The notes under the pieces are model-generated. The model had not been told where the DNA came from, ran no database searches, and saw nothing but the letters and a program-made list of their open reading frames with translations. This document shows positions 1 to 8,370 of a stretch of 19,591 nucleotides of DNA, piece after piece (position 1 is the first letter of the stretch; the number at the start of each line of letters is the position of its first letter). The position numbers and the translations under genes were made by a program. The DNA is from UBA2862 sp045658005 (GTDB lineage: Bacteria > Bacillota > Clostridia > Christensenellales > Aristaeellaceae). The DNA is taken from assembly GCA_045658005.1 (NCBI GenBank), contig JAZOUD010000096.1, positions 1 through 19,591 on the forward strand, given 5' to 3'.

Positions 1-1642
1 CGTGCTTGATGTTGTCGATCAGGCCCTTTTCAACGGCGGGAATGTACTGGCGCGGGACGGTGCCGCCCACGACGCTGTCAACAAAGTGGAACTCAGTATC
101 ATTCGGATCCTCGTTGGGACGGAAGCGGATCTTGACGTCGCCGAACTGGCCGTGGCCGCCGGACTGCTTCTTGTGGCGTCCCTGGACGTCGATGGGCTTG
201 CGGATGGACTCGCGGTACGGGATCCTGGGATCGCGCAGGTCGCATTCCACCTTGAACTTGCTGGCCAGCTTGGCGGCCACCACGTCGATGGACATCTCAC
301 CCAGGCCGCTGAGCACGGACTCGGCGGTCTCGACGTTCTTCTCGACCTTGATGGTGGGATCCTCCTCCATCAGGCGGGCCAGGCCGCTGAAGATCTTGTC
401 TTCCTCGCCGGCCTTCTTGGCGTACACGGCCTTGCTGATGCAGGGGGCCGGGAAGTCCAGCTCGGGGAACTGGATCGGGTTGTTGGCGTCGCACAGGGTG
501 TTGCCGGTGGCCACGGAGGTCAGCTTGGCCAGCGCGCACAGGTCGCCGGCGTGGACCTTCTGGGTGGAAACCTGCTGCTTGCCCTTCAGGAAGTAGATGG
601 TACCGGGCTTCTCGGTCTTCTCGGCGTTCACGTTGTACAGCGCGGTGCTGCCCTCCAGCACGCCGGAGGTGACCTTCATCAGGCTCAGCTTGCCCACGAA
701 GGGGTCGGCCATGGTCTTGAACACGTGGGCGGAGAAGGGCTCGCTGTCGGCGCAGGCGCGCTCGACGGCTTCGCCGGTCCTGGGATTGGTGCCCGCGGTA
801 ACGGTGCCTTCCGGGGAGGGCATCAGGTCGACCACGTTGTCGAGCAGCTTGGCGATGCCCACGCGGCTGGCGGCGGAGCAGCAGACCACGGGCACGACGG
901 TGCCGTCCAGTATGCCCTTGCGCAGGCCGGCCATGACCTCGTCCTCGGTCAGCTCCTCGCCCTCGAGGTACTTCATCATCAGGTCGTCGTCGGCGCTGGC
1001 GGCGGCCTCGACCAGGGCTTCGTGGCACTTCTCGACCTCGGCTTCGACGGAGGCGGGGATGTCCACGGCCTTCAGGCCCTTGCCCTCGCCCACAAACGCC
1101 TTCTTCTCCAGCAGGCAGGCCACGCCGGTGAACTTGCCGCCTTCGACGATAGGCACCTCGATGGGGGCCAGGTGGCTGCCGTACTTCTCGGTCAGGGCGT
1201 TCAGCACCTTGTCGAAGTTGGCGTTCTCCTGATCCATCTTGGTGATGACGATCATGCGGGAGGTGTGGGTCTTGTCGCAGATGGACCAGGCCTTTTCAGC
1301 GCCCACGTCCAGGCCGGAAACGGCGCCCACGACGATCAGCGCGCCTTCGCACACGTTCAGCGGGCCGACCTGCTCGCCGGCGAAATCGAAGTAGCCGGGA
1401 ATATCCACCAGGTTCACCTTGCTGTTCTTCCACTCCAGCGGCGCCATGGCGGCCTGGAGGGAGATATGGCGCTTGACTTCCTCGGAGTCATAGTCCATGG
1501 TGGCCTGCCCGTCCTCGACGCGGCCCTGGCGGTCGATGGCGCCGGCGCTGAACAGCAGCGCCTCAGCCAGCGTGGTCTTGCCGACGCTGCCATGGCCGAT
1601 GATGGATAGGTTGCGGATATTCTTGGCCAGATAATCTTTCAT
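1..1642 (-). CDS. fusA: Elongation factor G paralog (FusA2-like translational GTPase), 3' end outside window
   Basis: 547 residues are visible from the ATG at 1642; the gene runs off the left edge, so about 140 residues are missing if it has the usual EF-G length near 690. The G1 loop is GHGSVGKT (residues 16-23) instead of the AHIDAGKT of canonical EF-G. G3 is DIPGY (80-84), so the catalytic His of the usual DTPGH is Tyr. G4 is TKMD (134-137) in place of NKMD. Switch I reads like the MDYDSEEVKRHIS form of the second EF-G class. Near the visible end the text YRESIRKP followed by KKQSGGHGQFGDV marks the start of domain IV. These traits fit the EF-G2/FusA2 paralogs, whose role beyond GTP binding on the ribosome is poorly settled; it is probably not the main translocase. 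The start has an AGGGGG ribosome site 9-10 bases upstream. It could simply be annotated as elongation factor G. Confidence 0.9.
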   Translation of the reverse strand, partial: MKDYLAKNIRNLSIIGHGSVGKTTLAEALLFSAGAIDRQGRVEDGQATMDYDSEEVKRHISLQAAMAPLEWKNSKVNLVDIPGYFDFAGEQVGPLNVCEGALIVVGAVSGLDVGAEKAWSICDKTHTSRMIVITKMDQENANFDKVLNALTEKYGSHLAPIEVPIVEGGKFTGVACLLEKKAFVGEGKGLKAVDIPASVEAEVEKCHEALVEAAASADDDLMMKYLEGEELTEDEVMAGLRKGILDGTVVPVVCCSAASRVGIAKLLDNVVDLMPSPEGTVTAGTNPRTGEAVERACADSEPFSAHVFKTMADPFVGKLSLMKVTSGVLEGSTALYNVNAEKTEKPGTIYFLKGKQQVSTQKVHAGDLCALAKLTSVATGNTLCDANNPIQFPELDFPAPCISKAVYAKKAGEEDKIFSGLARLMEEDPTIKVEKNVETAESVLSGLGEMSIDVVAAKLASKFKVECDLRDPRIPYRESIRKPIDVQGRHKKQSGGHGQFGDVKIRFRPNEDPNDTEFHFVDSVVGGTVPRQYIPAVEKGLIDNIKH

Positions 1643-1727
1643 AGCGGATTCCCCCTGTATGATTTATTACGTGCACAAGCGCAACGGATGGTTTACCCTA
1701 TACGCGCTTATTTGCCATAGTATATAC

Positions 1728-1756
1728 ATTTTAACAGAAAATCGCACTTTTGAAAA
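1728..1756 (-). promoter_or_regulatory. Probable sigma-A promoter of the EF-G paralog
   Basis: On the minus strand TTTTCA (1751-1756) lies 17 bases from TAAAAT (1728-1733). These match the sigma-A consensus at 4 of 6 and 5 of 6 positions. Transcription would begin about 80 bases before the start codon at 1642. The whole 1643-1901 gap is AT-rich and holds other -10-like words, so this is the best choice rather than a certain one. Confidence 0.4.
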
Positions 1757-1819
1757 GCCCCCCAAGCCATCTTTTTTTCATTTTGCAGGGAATTTTATAT
1801 TATAAAATGAAAAAGATAT

Positions 1820-1861
1820 TAAAAACCCGTTGTGGTACGTATTTTTGCCCTTGCCAACGGG
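1820..1861 (-). terminator. Terminator-like hairpin facing left
   Basis: CCCGTTG at 1826-1832 and CAACGGG at 1855-1861 form a 7-bp stem with a 22-base loop. Read on the minus strand it is followed by five T (1821-1825). No minus-strand gene lies just upstream of it, since 1902-2315 is on the plus strand. It could stop antisense transcription coming from the transporter gene at 2399-3319. The stem is short and the loop long, so it may be chance. Confidence 0.25.
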
Positions 1862-1901
1862 ATGCCGCCGTGTTAATATAATGTTGAAGGAGGGCGTTGA
1901 C

Positions 1902-2315
1902 ATGGACTACAGGCGGTTTTCCGACACCTACATCGTGCGCCTCGATCCGGGCGAGGACATCGTGGCGCAGCTGACCCTGCTGGCCAATCGGGAGGGCATC
2001 GGCCTGGCCGAGATCAACGGCCTCGGCGCGGTGGACGACTTCACCGTGGGCGTATTCGACAGGGCAGAAAAGCGCTTCCTGCCCAACCGCTTCCAGGGAG
2101 CTTACGAGATCGTGTCGCTGCACGGCACGCTCACCGACGGCCCTTATCTGCACCTGCACATGAGCGCCGGCGACGCAGGCGGCAATGTGCGCGGCGGCCA
2201 CCTCACCCACGCCCGGGTCAGCGTCACCGCCGAGATCGTCGTGCGGGTCATCGAAGGGCGCGTGGGGCGGTATCACGACCCGGAACAGGGCCTGAACGTG
2301 ATGACGTTTGATTGA
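1902..2315 (+). CDS. PPC/DUF296 domain protein (PCC superfamily)
   Basis: 137 residues, essentially one domain. The pattern EINGLGAV (37-44), then YEIVSLHGT (68-76), then LHLHMSAGD (83-91) and GGHL (98-101), then TAEIVV (109-114), is the signature of the plant-and-prokaryote-conserved DUF296 domain. This family forms trimers. In plants the domain is attached to AT-hooks, while free-standing bacterial members have no settled function and are often called putative DNA-binding proteins. His84, His86 and His100 lie where related bacterial proteins are thought to hold a metal ion. The start at 1902 is chosen because AAGGAGGG sits 7 bases before it; a longer reading from 1830 would cross that site and has no domain content. 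It is a single gene between divergent fusA and convergent transporter genes. There is no AT-hook, so DNA binding should not be assumed. Confidence 0.85.
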   Translation: MDYRRFSDTYIVRLDPGEDIVAQLTLLANREGIGLAEINGLGAVDDFTVGVFDRAEKRFLPNRFQGAYEIVSLHGTLTDGPYLHLHMSAGDAGGNVRGGHLTHARVSVTAEIVVRVIEGRVGRYHDPEQGLNVMTFD

Positions 2316-2374
2316 CATCTCATTGCAGCGGGGGGAACCTGCCGCCACCGCTCCCCTGTTTGCGCGAGGACGGT

Positions 2375-2400
2375 GGCGGCGGATTGCCGCCGTTTCATTT
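2375..2400 (+). terminator. Hairpin after the PPC gene
   Basis: GGCGGC (2375-2380) and GCCGCC (2386-2391) form a tight stem with a 5-base loop, followed by the modest T-rich stretch GTTTCATTT. A competing perfect 10-bp inverted repeat, 2341-2350 with 2371-2380, shares its right arm. The structure lies between two convergent genes, where a terminator is expected. The T tract is weak, so efficiency is uncertain. Confidence 0.45.
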
Positions 2401-3319
2401 ATCCCAGCGCCGCCATGATGGCGAACCCCGCGATGGCCACCAGCGTGGACACCGACAGCGCCGAGGAGACATACGTCCGCTGATCCGCGTCGTCGGCGAA
2501 CACCGGCAGCACAAAGGGCGGCGGCAATATGAACATCACATTGATCGCCGCGGTGAGGTTGGCCTCGGGCCAGATCGCCCCCAGCAGCGCCACCAGCGCT
2601 GTGCGCAAGACCAGCATGATCACAAGACGCAGGGCGACCACCTTCGCCGTCTGGGCCCAGGGAATGTCGTCCAAGACCAGGTCGTAGCCGATGGTCAGCA
2701 GTATGATCGCGCTGGTGGGCGCGGACACGAAGGCGGTGCAGGCGTCCAGCACGCCGCTGACGCCCGAGGGCTGCAGCGCCTGGTAAAGCCCCGTCGCCCC
2801 CAGCAGCACGCCGGCGACGATGGCGATGATGATCGGCGACAGCGCCATCTCCTTGACCAGCTGCCCGGCGTCGGCCTTCGCATTGCCGTCCACCGCCAGC
2901 AGCACCTTGTACAGCGTGAACACGAACAGCACCTGGCCCAGGTCGATCCGGGCAAACTCGGCGGTGCGGTCCGCGCCGTAGAGCATGTTGAACAGCGCGT
3001 AGCCCAGCATGCCCGCCTCAAAGCCGGTGGTCAGGAAGGGCACGAACCGGGACGGCATGCCCAGTATCTTTCCCCCGGCCTTGCCCAGCGCCCAGGCGAC
3101 CAGGCACACTGCGAACATCAGAAGCGGCACCACCACGTCCATAAAGGAATAGCTGGTGGTGGCGAAGGCGTTCAGCAGCACCGCGGGCAGCGTGATGTTC
3201 ACCACCACGTTCTTCAGCGCCCCGATGCCCTCACGGGAGATCAGCCCCGTCCTGCGGCAGACGATGCCGATGGCCAGCATGACGACCACGGGAAGGATCG
3301 TCTGTAAAACACCCATCAT
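2399..3319 (-). CDS. AEC-family transporter (auxin efflux carrier family)
   Basis: 306 residues and very hydrophobic, with about ten membrane segments, the layout of the auxin efflux carrier family. Typical features are the first-helix pattern LPVVVMLAIGIVCRRTGL, then LKNVVVNITLPAVLL in helix 2, and a second half opening with LSPIIIAIVAGVLL. The loop LPPPFVLPVF near the C-terminus fits the conserved late segment. Bacterial members move small organic acids such as malate or malonate, but the substrate cannot be read here. The start has AGAGAGGTGA about 6 bases upstream and two ATG codons in a row at 3319 and 3316. The gene begins only 18 bases after the HsdR remnant stops, and that spacer contains its ribosome site. 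It may therefore be expressed by read-through from valS, or from a promoter inside the remnant. Confidence 0.88.
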   Translation of the reverse strand: MMGVLQTILPVVVMLAIGIVCRRTGLISREGIGALKNVVVNITLPAVLLNAFATTSYSFMDVVVPLLMFAVCLVAWALGKAGGKILGMPSRFVPFLTTGFEAGMLGYALFNMLYGADRTAEFARIDLGQVLFVFTLYKVLLAVDGNAKADAGQLVKEMALSPIIIAIVAGVLLGATGLYQALQPSGVSGVLDACTAFVSAPTSAIILLTIGYDLVLDDIPWAQTAKVVALRLVIMLVLRTALVALLGAIWPEANLTAAINVMFILPPPFVLPVFADDADQRTYVSSALSVSTLVAIAGFAIMAALG

Positions 3320-3337
3320 ATTCCGTCACCTCTCTTG

Positions 3338-4985
3338 TTACGCCGCCGAGGCATTGGCGTTGTCCAGCATGTCCACGGATATGGCGATCTGCGGCAGCTT
3401 GTCCGGCTCGGAGAACGCGTCTATGGCGCTCTGGGCGTAGTTGGTATAGTTGTCAATGACCTTCGCGTACCCTACCAGCCTGGGATACTCCTTCCCGAAC
3501 ACCTCCAATATCTTTTCGGCGTGGGTGTGGCTCTTGGCGAATATGATCGTCTTGCCGATCCTGTTGCCATAATCCACCTTCAGCCCGTGGGTCATCAGGA
3601 TATCCAGCACCTCGCGAATGGTGTCCCCGTTGAAGATCCACGCGTTCAACGCGGAGGAGGCAATGCGCTCCGGCAGCTCGCCGTTTTCGTCGGTAAAGGT
3701 CGCCTCATAGGCCTGCCGGTCCTCGTCGGACAATTCATCGTACACGATGCCCTGCTCCAGGAATTTCAGCTTCGATTCCACGGAGATAAAGTCCACCAGG
3801 AAGCCGTCGCGCACCGCCTCGGCCAGCTCGTATGTTCTTCACCCACCCCTGCTCCAGCAGCACCTTTGTCAGCGCGATCACGGTCCGGGTCTTGCCGGAG
3901 CCGGTGGCCATCACCAGCAGCGCCTTGCGGCGGTTGCCCGCGTCGAAGCTCTCGCACACGGCGCGAATGGCCTGCTCCTGGTAGTAGCGCCCGGCGATCT
4001 TTTTATCCACTGCGATATGGGCAAGACTGGTTCGCATGCTCAGGAGATTGAACCACTTCTCCAGGTCGCGTTTCGACCAGATCGCGGAAACCCTGCGCTC
4101 GGGATAGCGGTTGTCGATGATGCGGGTCTCGAAGCCATTGGTGAGGAACACCACGGGCCGCCTCCCCTGCTTCTGTTCGATCAGGTCGGCGTACAGCTTG
4201 GCCTGCTGGCGGCCCCTGGAGACGTCCTCGCAGGTGCGCTTGGCCTCGATCACCGCCAGCGCGCGCCCGTCGCTGCCATACAACACATAGTCGGCATAGC
4301 CCACCCCGGAGGCATTGGGCATGCCCCGCAATTCCACCTCGTTCAGCCATTCCTTGCCTTCCGTCCAGCCGGCGTCCATCAGCATGGTGTCGATATAGGC
4401 CTTGCAGGTCTTGAATTCGGAGATTTCCAGCGGCTTGGACACATAGCTCTCCCACTGTGCTTCGCGCCGGGCGGTCAGCTCTTCCCGAAGGGCGGCGTTC
4501 TCCTTCAGCAGCTCCTCGATGCGCAAATCCTTCTCCGGGGCCGGCGCGGGCGCGAACGGTGGCTGTTTCTCCAGCAACGCCGGGTCGAATTTGCCCTCCG
4601 TGTAATCCTCCCCGTAGCAGTAGGCCACGAAGTCCATGAAGCTGTACAGGTGCTTTAGGCAGAGCTGGGCCTGATCCCTGGTGATCTTCTTGCCCTCGTG
4701 GGCGGCGATATTGCCGATGCGGCGGATGAAATCCATGCGCCGCAGTATGTCGTCATCCACGATATCCCTGAACGCGTCCGCGTTCATCAGGCTGACCAGC
4801 TTGTCGTCCCAGGGCATCACAAGGGAGCCGTCAACGGCATACATCCACTTCACGGCGATTTCCATGGCCCGGCGGCAGTTCAACACACAGGCCGCCGGGT
4901 CGATGGCATAGATGCGCTCCGCCGCCACCGCCACGTCCGCGAAGGACTCAAAGGCCGGGGTGGCAAGAAATAAAACGAAATTGGC
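3338..4985 (-). pseudogene. hsdR: Type I restriction enzyme R subunit (HsdR) remnant: start missing, internal deletion with frameshift, C-terminus missing
   Basis: Homology begins in the codon after the valS stop (ANFVLFL, then FESFADVAVAAERIY) without a start codon; the first usable one is GTG at 4934. Counting from it, residues 1-105 are a DUF4145-type N-terminal domain with NCRRAMEIAVKWMY. The nuclease-like domain follows (Asp215, then Glu230-Ala-Lys232), then Walker A ATGSGKT (343-349). At about 3831-3836 the reading goes straight from GWVKN to YELAEAVRDGFLV in another frame. The stretch that should hold helicase motifs Ia, II (DEAH) and III is absent, roughly 100-150 residues by my memory of the family. 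The second frame (3338-3835) carries IIFAKSHTHAEKI and stops just after SVDMLD, where intact proteins continue TGIDVPE. About 530 residues remain of a protein normally near 1000. No hsdM or hsdS is nearby. The helicase cannot work. Confidence 0.88.
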
Positions 4986-7712
4986 TTACCTCAAGCTCTC
5001 CATCTCCGCGATGCGGGCCTTGAGCTTCTCCAGCAGCTTTTTGTTGGTCTCCAGCTTCTCCTTCTCGGCCTCCACCAGGTGGGCGGGCGCCTTGCTGACG
5101 AAGCCGGGGTTGCCCAGCATCTTCGTGGCCCGGGCGATCTCGCCCTCCAGCCCCTTCAGGTCCTTCGCCAGGCGCTTGAGCTCCTTCTCCACGTCCACCA
5201 GCTCGCCCAGGGGGATGAACAGCTCGCAGGGCTCGGTGACCACGGAGGCGGATTTTTCCGGGTTGGCCGCGCCGGCGTCGATCAGCTCGATGCCGCTGGC
5301 GCTGGCCAGGCGCTTGAAGTAGCCCTCGGCGCTGGCCAGCGCGTCCCGCCAGCCGTCGTGGGGCTTGAGGATCAGGGTGGCCCTGCGGCCGGGCTGCACG
5401 TTCATCTCAGAGCGCAGGTTGCGCACGGCGCGAATGACCTCCATCACGCCCTCCATGCGTGCGGCCTCCTCCGTAAAGTCATATTCCGGCTTCACATCGG
5501 GCCAGCTGGCGCTGATCAGCATGCCATCCACATTGGGCAGGTAGGAATAGACCTCCTCGGTGATGAAGGGCATGTAGGGGTGCAACAGCTTCAGCATGCC
5601 GGTGAGCACGTAGAGCAGCACCTCCTGGGTGGTCTCCTTGGTATCGCCCTCGTCGGCATACAGGCCCTGCTTGGCGGCTTCGATGTACCAGTCGCAGAAG
5701 GTGCTCCACACGAAGTCGTACAGCTTGGTGGCGGCCAGGCCCAGGTCGTAGTTTTCCAGGTTCTCGGTGATGCCCCGCACGGCGTCCTGGTAGCGGGTCA
5801 GTATCCACTTGTCCACCAGGGACAGGCGTGCCACGTCGATGCCCTTCGGCTCAAAGCCCTGCAGGTTCATCAGCACGAAGCGGCTGGCGTTCCAGATCTT
5901 GTTGGCGAAGTTGCGGAAGGATTCGATCTTCTCCTCGCTCATGCGGATGTCGCTGCCGGGGGCTACGCCCATCACCAGAGAGAAGCGCAGCGCGTCCGCG
6001 CCGAACTTGTCGATGACCTCGATGGGGTCGATGCCGTTGCCCAGGGACTTGGACATCTTCCGGCCCAGGGCGTCGCGCACCAGGCCGTGCATCAGCGCCA
6101 CCTCGAAGGGGCATTCGCCGGTATGCTCAATGCCGGAGAACACCATGCGGGCCAGCCAGAAGAATATGATGTCGTAGCCGCAGGACAGCACGGTGTTCGG
6201 GTAGAAGTACTTGAAGTCGTCGGTCTGCTCGGGCCAGCCCAGCGTGGAGAAGGGCCAAAGCGCCGAGGAGAACCAGGTGTCCAGCACGTCCTCGTCCTGG
6301 TGGACGGGCCTGCCGCACTTCGGGCAGGTGGTGATGTCCTCGCGGGTGACGAAGGTCTCGCCGCAGTCGTCGCAATAGAAGGCGGGAATGCGGTGGCCCC
6401 ACCACAGCTGGCGGCTGATGCACCAGTCGCGGGTATTCTCCATCCAGTGCAGGTAGGTCTTCTCAAAGCGCTCGGGGATGAAGCGCAGCTTCCTGTCGTA
6501 CACCACCTGGCAGGCGGGCTCGGCCAGGGGCTTCATCTTCACGAACCACTGCTTGGAGACCATGGGCTCCACCACGGTGTGGCAGCGATAGCAGGTGCCC
6601 ACCTCGTGGTTCAGGGGCTCGATGCGCTTGAGCAGGTCCAGGGCCTTCAGGTCCTCGACGATGGCCTTGCGGGCGTCCATCGTGGTCATGCCGGCGTACT
6701 TGCCGCAGTCCAGCACGGTGGGCTCGTCCACGGAGGCGCGGCCGCTGGCGATCAGCTCGGCGCTCTCGGCGGCCTCCTTCGCCCCGGTCATGAAGCCGTC
6801 GTAGGTGAACACCCGCACCATCGGCAGGCCATGGCGCTTGCCCACCTCGAAATCGTTGGGGTCGTGGGCGGGGGTGATCTTCACCACGCCGGTGCCCTTT
6901 TCCATGTCGGCGTGCTCGTCGCAGACGATGGGGATCTCCTTGTTCACCAGCGGCAGCGTCACGTGGCAGCCGTGCAGGTGGGCATAGCGGGGGTCTTCTG
7001 GGTTGATGGCCACGGCGGTGTCGCCCAGCATGGTCTCCGGCCGCGTGGTGGCCAGCTCCAGCAGCTCCCCGGTCTCCTTCACCGGATAGAGGATGTGCCA
7101 GAAGTTGCCGTCCTTGGCCTCGTATTCCACCTCGGCGTCGGACAGCGAGGTCTTGCAGCAGGGGCACCAGTTGATCATGCGGCTGCCCTGATAGATCAGG
7201 CCCTTTTCGTACAGGCGCACGAAGGTCTCCCGCACGGCGCGGGACAGGCCCTCGTCCATCGTGAAGCGCTCCCGGCTCCAGTCGCAGGAAACGCCCAGCT
7301 TGCGCAGCTGGCGCACGATCCTGCCGCCGTATTCCTTCTTCCACTCCCAGGTGCGCTCCAGGAACCTTTCACGCCCGATCTGCTTCTTGGTCAGGCCCTC
7401 CTTGCGCAGGGCGTCCACCACCTTCACCTCGGTGGCGATGGCGGCGTGGTCGGTGCCCGGCACCCACAGCGTCGGGTCGCCCTTCATGCGGTGATAGCGG
7501 ATCAGCACGTCCTGGGGCATCTCGTCCAGGGCGTGGCCGATGTGCAGCTGGCCGGTGATGTTCGGTGGCGGCATCACGATCACAAAGGGCTTTTTGTCCG
7601 GGTCCTCCACCGGCTTGAACGCGCCGGAGTGCTCCCACATGTCATAGATGCGGCTCTCCACCTGATTGGGCTGGAAGACCTTTTCCATGTTGAATTCCTG
7701 CTGTTTTTCCAT
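4986..7712 (-). CDS. valS: Valyl-tRNA synthetase
   Basis: 908 residues, full length for bacterial ValRS. It charges tRNA-Val with valine in the cytoplasm. The class I signature HIGHALDE follows PPPNITGQL near residue 50. The KMSKSLGNGIDP loop is in the C-terminal half of the Rossmann core. The editing (CP1) domain is present with ATTRPETMLGDTAVAINPED. Two zinc-type cysteine clusters are visible: CPCC in the first half, and CDDCGE with CPKCGR before the KMSKS loop. The last 70 residues are a charged coiled coil (LVDVEKELKRLAKDLKGLE), the usual ValRS tRNA-binding arm. The start at 7712 has GAGGGGAG about 10 bases upstream; an internal ATG at residue 9 is a weaker alternative. It is the second gene of a T-box operon and begins 35 bases after a small membrane-protein gene. 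Its stop codon abuts the HsdR remnant. Confidence 0.98.
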   Translation of the reverse strand: MEKQQEFNMEKVFQPNQVESRIYDMWEHSGAFKPVEDPDKKPFVIVMPPPNITGQLHIGHALDEMPQDVLIRYHRMKGDPTLWVPGTDHAAIATEVKVVDALRKEGLTKKQIGRERFLERTWEWKKEYGGRIVRQLRKLGVSCDWSRERFTMDEGLSRAVRETFVRLYEKGLIYQGSRMINWCPCCKTSLSDAEVEYEAKDGNFWHILYPVKETGELLELATTRPETMLGDTAVAINPEDPRYAHLHGCHVTLPLVNKEIPIVCDEHADMEKGTGVVKITPAHDPNDFEVGKRHGLPMVRVFTYDGFMTGAKEAAESAELIASGRASVDEPTVLDCGKYAGMTTMDARKAIVEDLKALDLLKRIEPLNHEVGTCYRCHTVVEPMVSKQWFVKMKPLAEPACQVVYDRKLRFIPERFEKTYLHWMENTRDWCISRQLWWGHRIPAFYCDDCGETFVTREDITTCPKCGRPVHQDEDVLDTWFSSALWPFSTLGWPEQTDDFKYFYPNTVLSCGYDIIFFWLARMVFSGIEHTGECPFEVALMHGLVRDALGRKMSKSLGNGIDPIEVIDKFGADALRFSLVMGVAPGSDIRMSEEKIESFRNFANKIWNASRFVLMNLQGFEPKGIDVARLSLVDKWILTRYQDAVRGITENLENYDLGLAATKLYDFVWSTFCDWYIEAAKQGLYADEGDTKETTQEVLLYVLTGMLKLLHPYMPFITEEVYSYLPNVDGMLISASWPDVKPEYDFTEEAARMEGVMEVIRAVRNLRSEMNVQPGRRATLILKPHDGWRDALASAEGYFKRLASASGIELIDAGAANPEKSASVVTEPCELFIPLGELVDVEKELKRLAKDLKGLEGEIARATKMLGNPGFVSKAPAHLVEAEKEKLETNKKLLEKLKARIAEMESLR

Positions 7713-7747
7713 TTCTATATGCTCCCCTCAATGTTATCTGTATTGTA

Positions 7748-8026
7748 TCAAATAAACACCATCGCCGCGCCGATGCCGCAGACCAGCACGCCGCCAAGCC
7801 TGACGAAGGGGTGAACCTCCGGCCTGCCCCGGGCGATCCTGCCGCCGAACAGCGACACCCCCAGGCCGACGATCATCACCGCGATGCCGGCGAGGTTGAC
7901 CGGCTTCAGCTGCGGCCGCTGCAGCCCGCCCTGCAGGCCGAAGGCTCCCAGCAGCGCCGCGATGGCGACCACCACCAGCGCGCCGCGAAGCCACATCCTC
8001 GGGGAATCTTCGCCGCGTCCTGACAT
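7748..8026 (-). CDS. Small three-helix membrane protein in the T-box operon, function unknown
   Basis: 92 residues from the ATG at 8026, which has GGGAGGG 6 bases upstream. Reading earlier would run into the T-box terminator, so longer starts are excluded. After a short polar head (1-11) there are three likely membrane helices at about 12-32, 44-62 and 76-92. They are separated by basic loops (QRPQLKP and RGRPEVHPFVR), and the last helix runs to the C-terminus. I do not recognise a family. It is the first gene after the T-box terminator and lies 35 bases before valS, so the same tRNA-Val sensing should control it. There is no obvious transport or enzyme motif. It may be a lineage-specific protein trapped in the operon, or a membrane protein whose level is tied to valine supply; nothing in the sequence decides between these. 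Confidence 0.75.
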   Translation of the reverse strand: MSGRGEDSPRMWLRGALVVVAIAALLGAFGLQGGLQRPQLKPVNLAGIAVMIVGLGVSLFGGRIARGRPEVHPFVRLGGVLVCGIGAAMVFI

Positions 8027-8049
8027 TGCAATCCCTCCCATCCCAAGGC

Positions 8050-8095
8050 AAAAGAAACGCGGGGCATCGCCCACAAAGGGCGGAATGCTCCGCGG
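8050..8095 (-). terminator. T-box leader terminator
   Basis: On the minus strand the arm at 8078-8095 pairs with 8058-8072 (CGCGG, GCAT and CGCCC blocks with small bulges) around a TTTGT-like loop. TTTCTTTT follows at 8050-8057. The left arm shares bases with the T-box sequence, as needed for the antiterminator and terminator to exclude each other. It ends 24 bases before the small membrane-protein start. Confidence 0.88.
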
Positions 8096-8296
8096 TACCA
8101 CCTTTATTCACCGGCAGAATTGCCGGCCTCTGTGCGCGTTAAGGGGCGCGCCCCGCCGGGTTACTCTGCGTCTGTGCGTCTGTTCGCCCGACCGCCTCAA
8201 AAGCGACCTTCGCTCCCCAGGGTTCCGGGCGGCCTTCCAGCCAGCGAACCGCCCTCTCTTGGGAAATGCGGGAGCTACTCCTCTTTCTCATCGGCG
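8050..8296 (-). promoter_or_regulatory. T-box riboswitch, tRNA-Val specific (specifier GUC)
   Basis: The transcript holds the T-box core AAAGGTGGTACCGCGG (about 8089-8104), the hallmark of tRNA-sensing leaders. Its UGGU bulge would pair with the ACCA end of a tRNA with discriminator A, as in tRNA-Val. A stem III hairpin (CCGGCA with TGCCGG) sits at 8111-8126. Stem I elements include GATGAG at 8287-8292 near the 5' end and AGAGAG at about 8253-8260. The likely specifier loop is GAAGGTCGC, with GTC (valine) at 8205-8207. Uncharged tRNA-Val should hold the leader in the antiterminator form and allow transcription into the membrane-protein gene and valS. Codon and discriminator agree with the downstream valS, which supports the assignment. 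The exact stem I fold was not computed. Confidence 0.92.
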
Positions 8297-8301
8297 CTTC
8301 G

Positions 8302-8330
8302 ATTATAGCATAAGTTCCGGCAATAGTCAA
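8302..8330 (-). promoter_or_regulatory. Sigma-A promoter of the T-box/valS operon
   Basis: TTGACT (8325-8330) and TATAAT (8302-8307) on the minus strand are separated by exactly 17 bases. Transcription would begin near 8295, just ahead of the T-box stem I. This is a near-consensus strong promoter, as is usual for leaders controlled by termination. Confidence 0.88.
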
Positions 8331-8370
8331 TTTGTCGCGCGCGGGGAACCGATTATTTAACGCTGATTCA

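Noticed and set aside
2..1609. A 535-codon plus-strand open frame opposite the EF-G gene
   Set aside because: It is rich in Ala, Gly, His and Val with no domain, and lies exactly antisense to a well-recognised EF-G frame. GC-rich codon bias creates such shadows.
1851..1882. TTGCCA...TATAAT as promoter of the PPC gene
   Set aside because: The spacer would be 20 bases, and the start point would fall at the ribosome site. A TTGCCA-16-TTAATA reading is possible but weak, so no promoter is called.
3338..3814. The 158-codon frame as an independent small protein
   Set aside because: Its text is the middle of an HsdR helicase domain and continues the upstream remnant across a deletion; its apparent start is internal and it stops within a conserved motif.
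5079..7814. A 911-codon plus-strand open frame antisense to valS
   Set aside because: It is long but low-complexity, lacks any recognisable motif, and the minus strand encodes a complete ValRS with all signature motifs.
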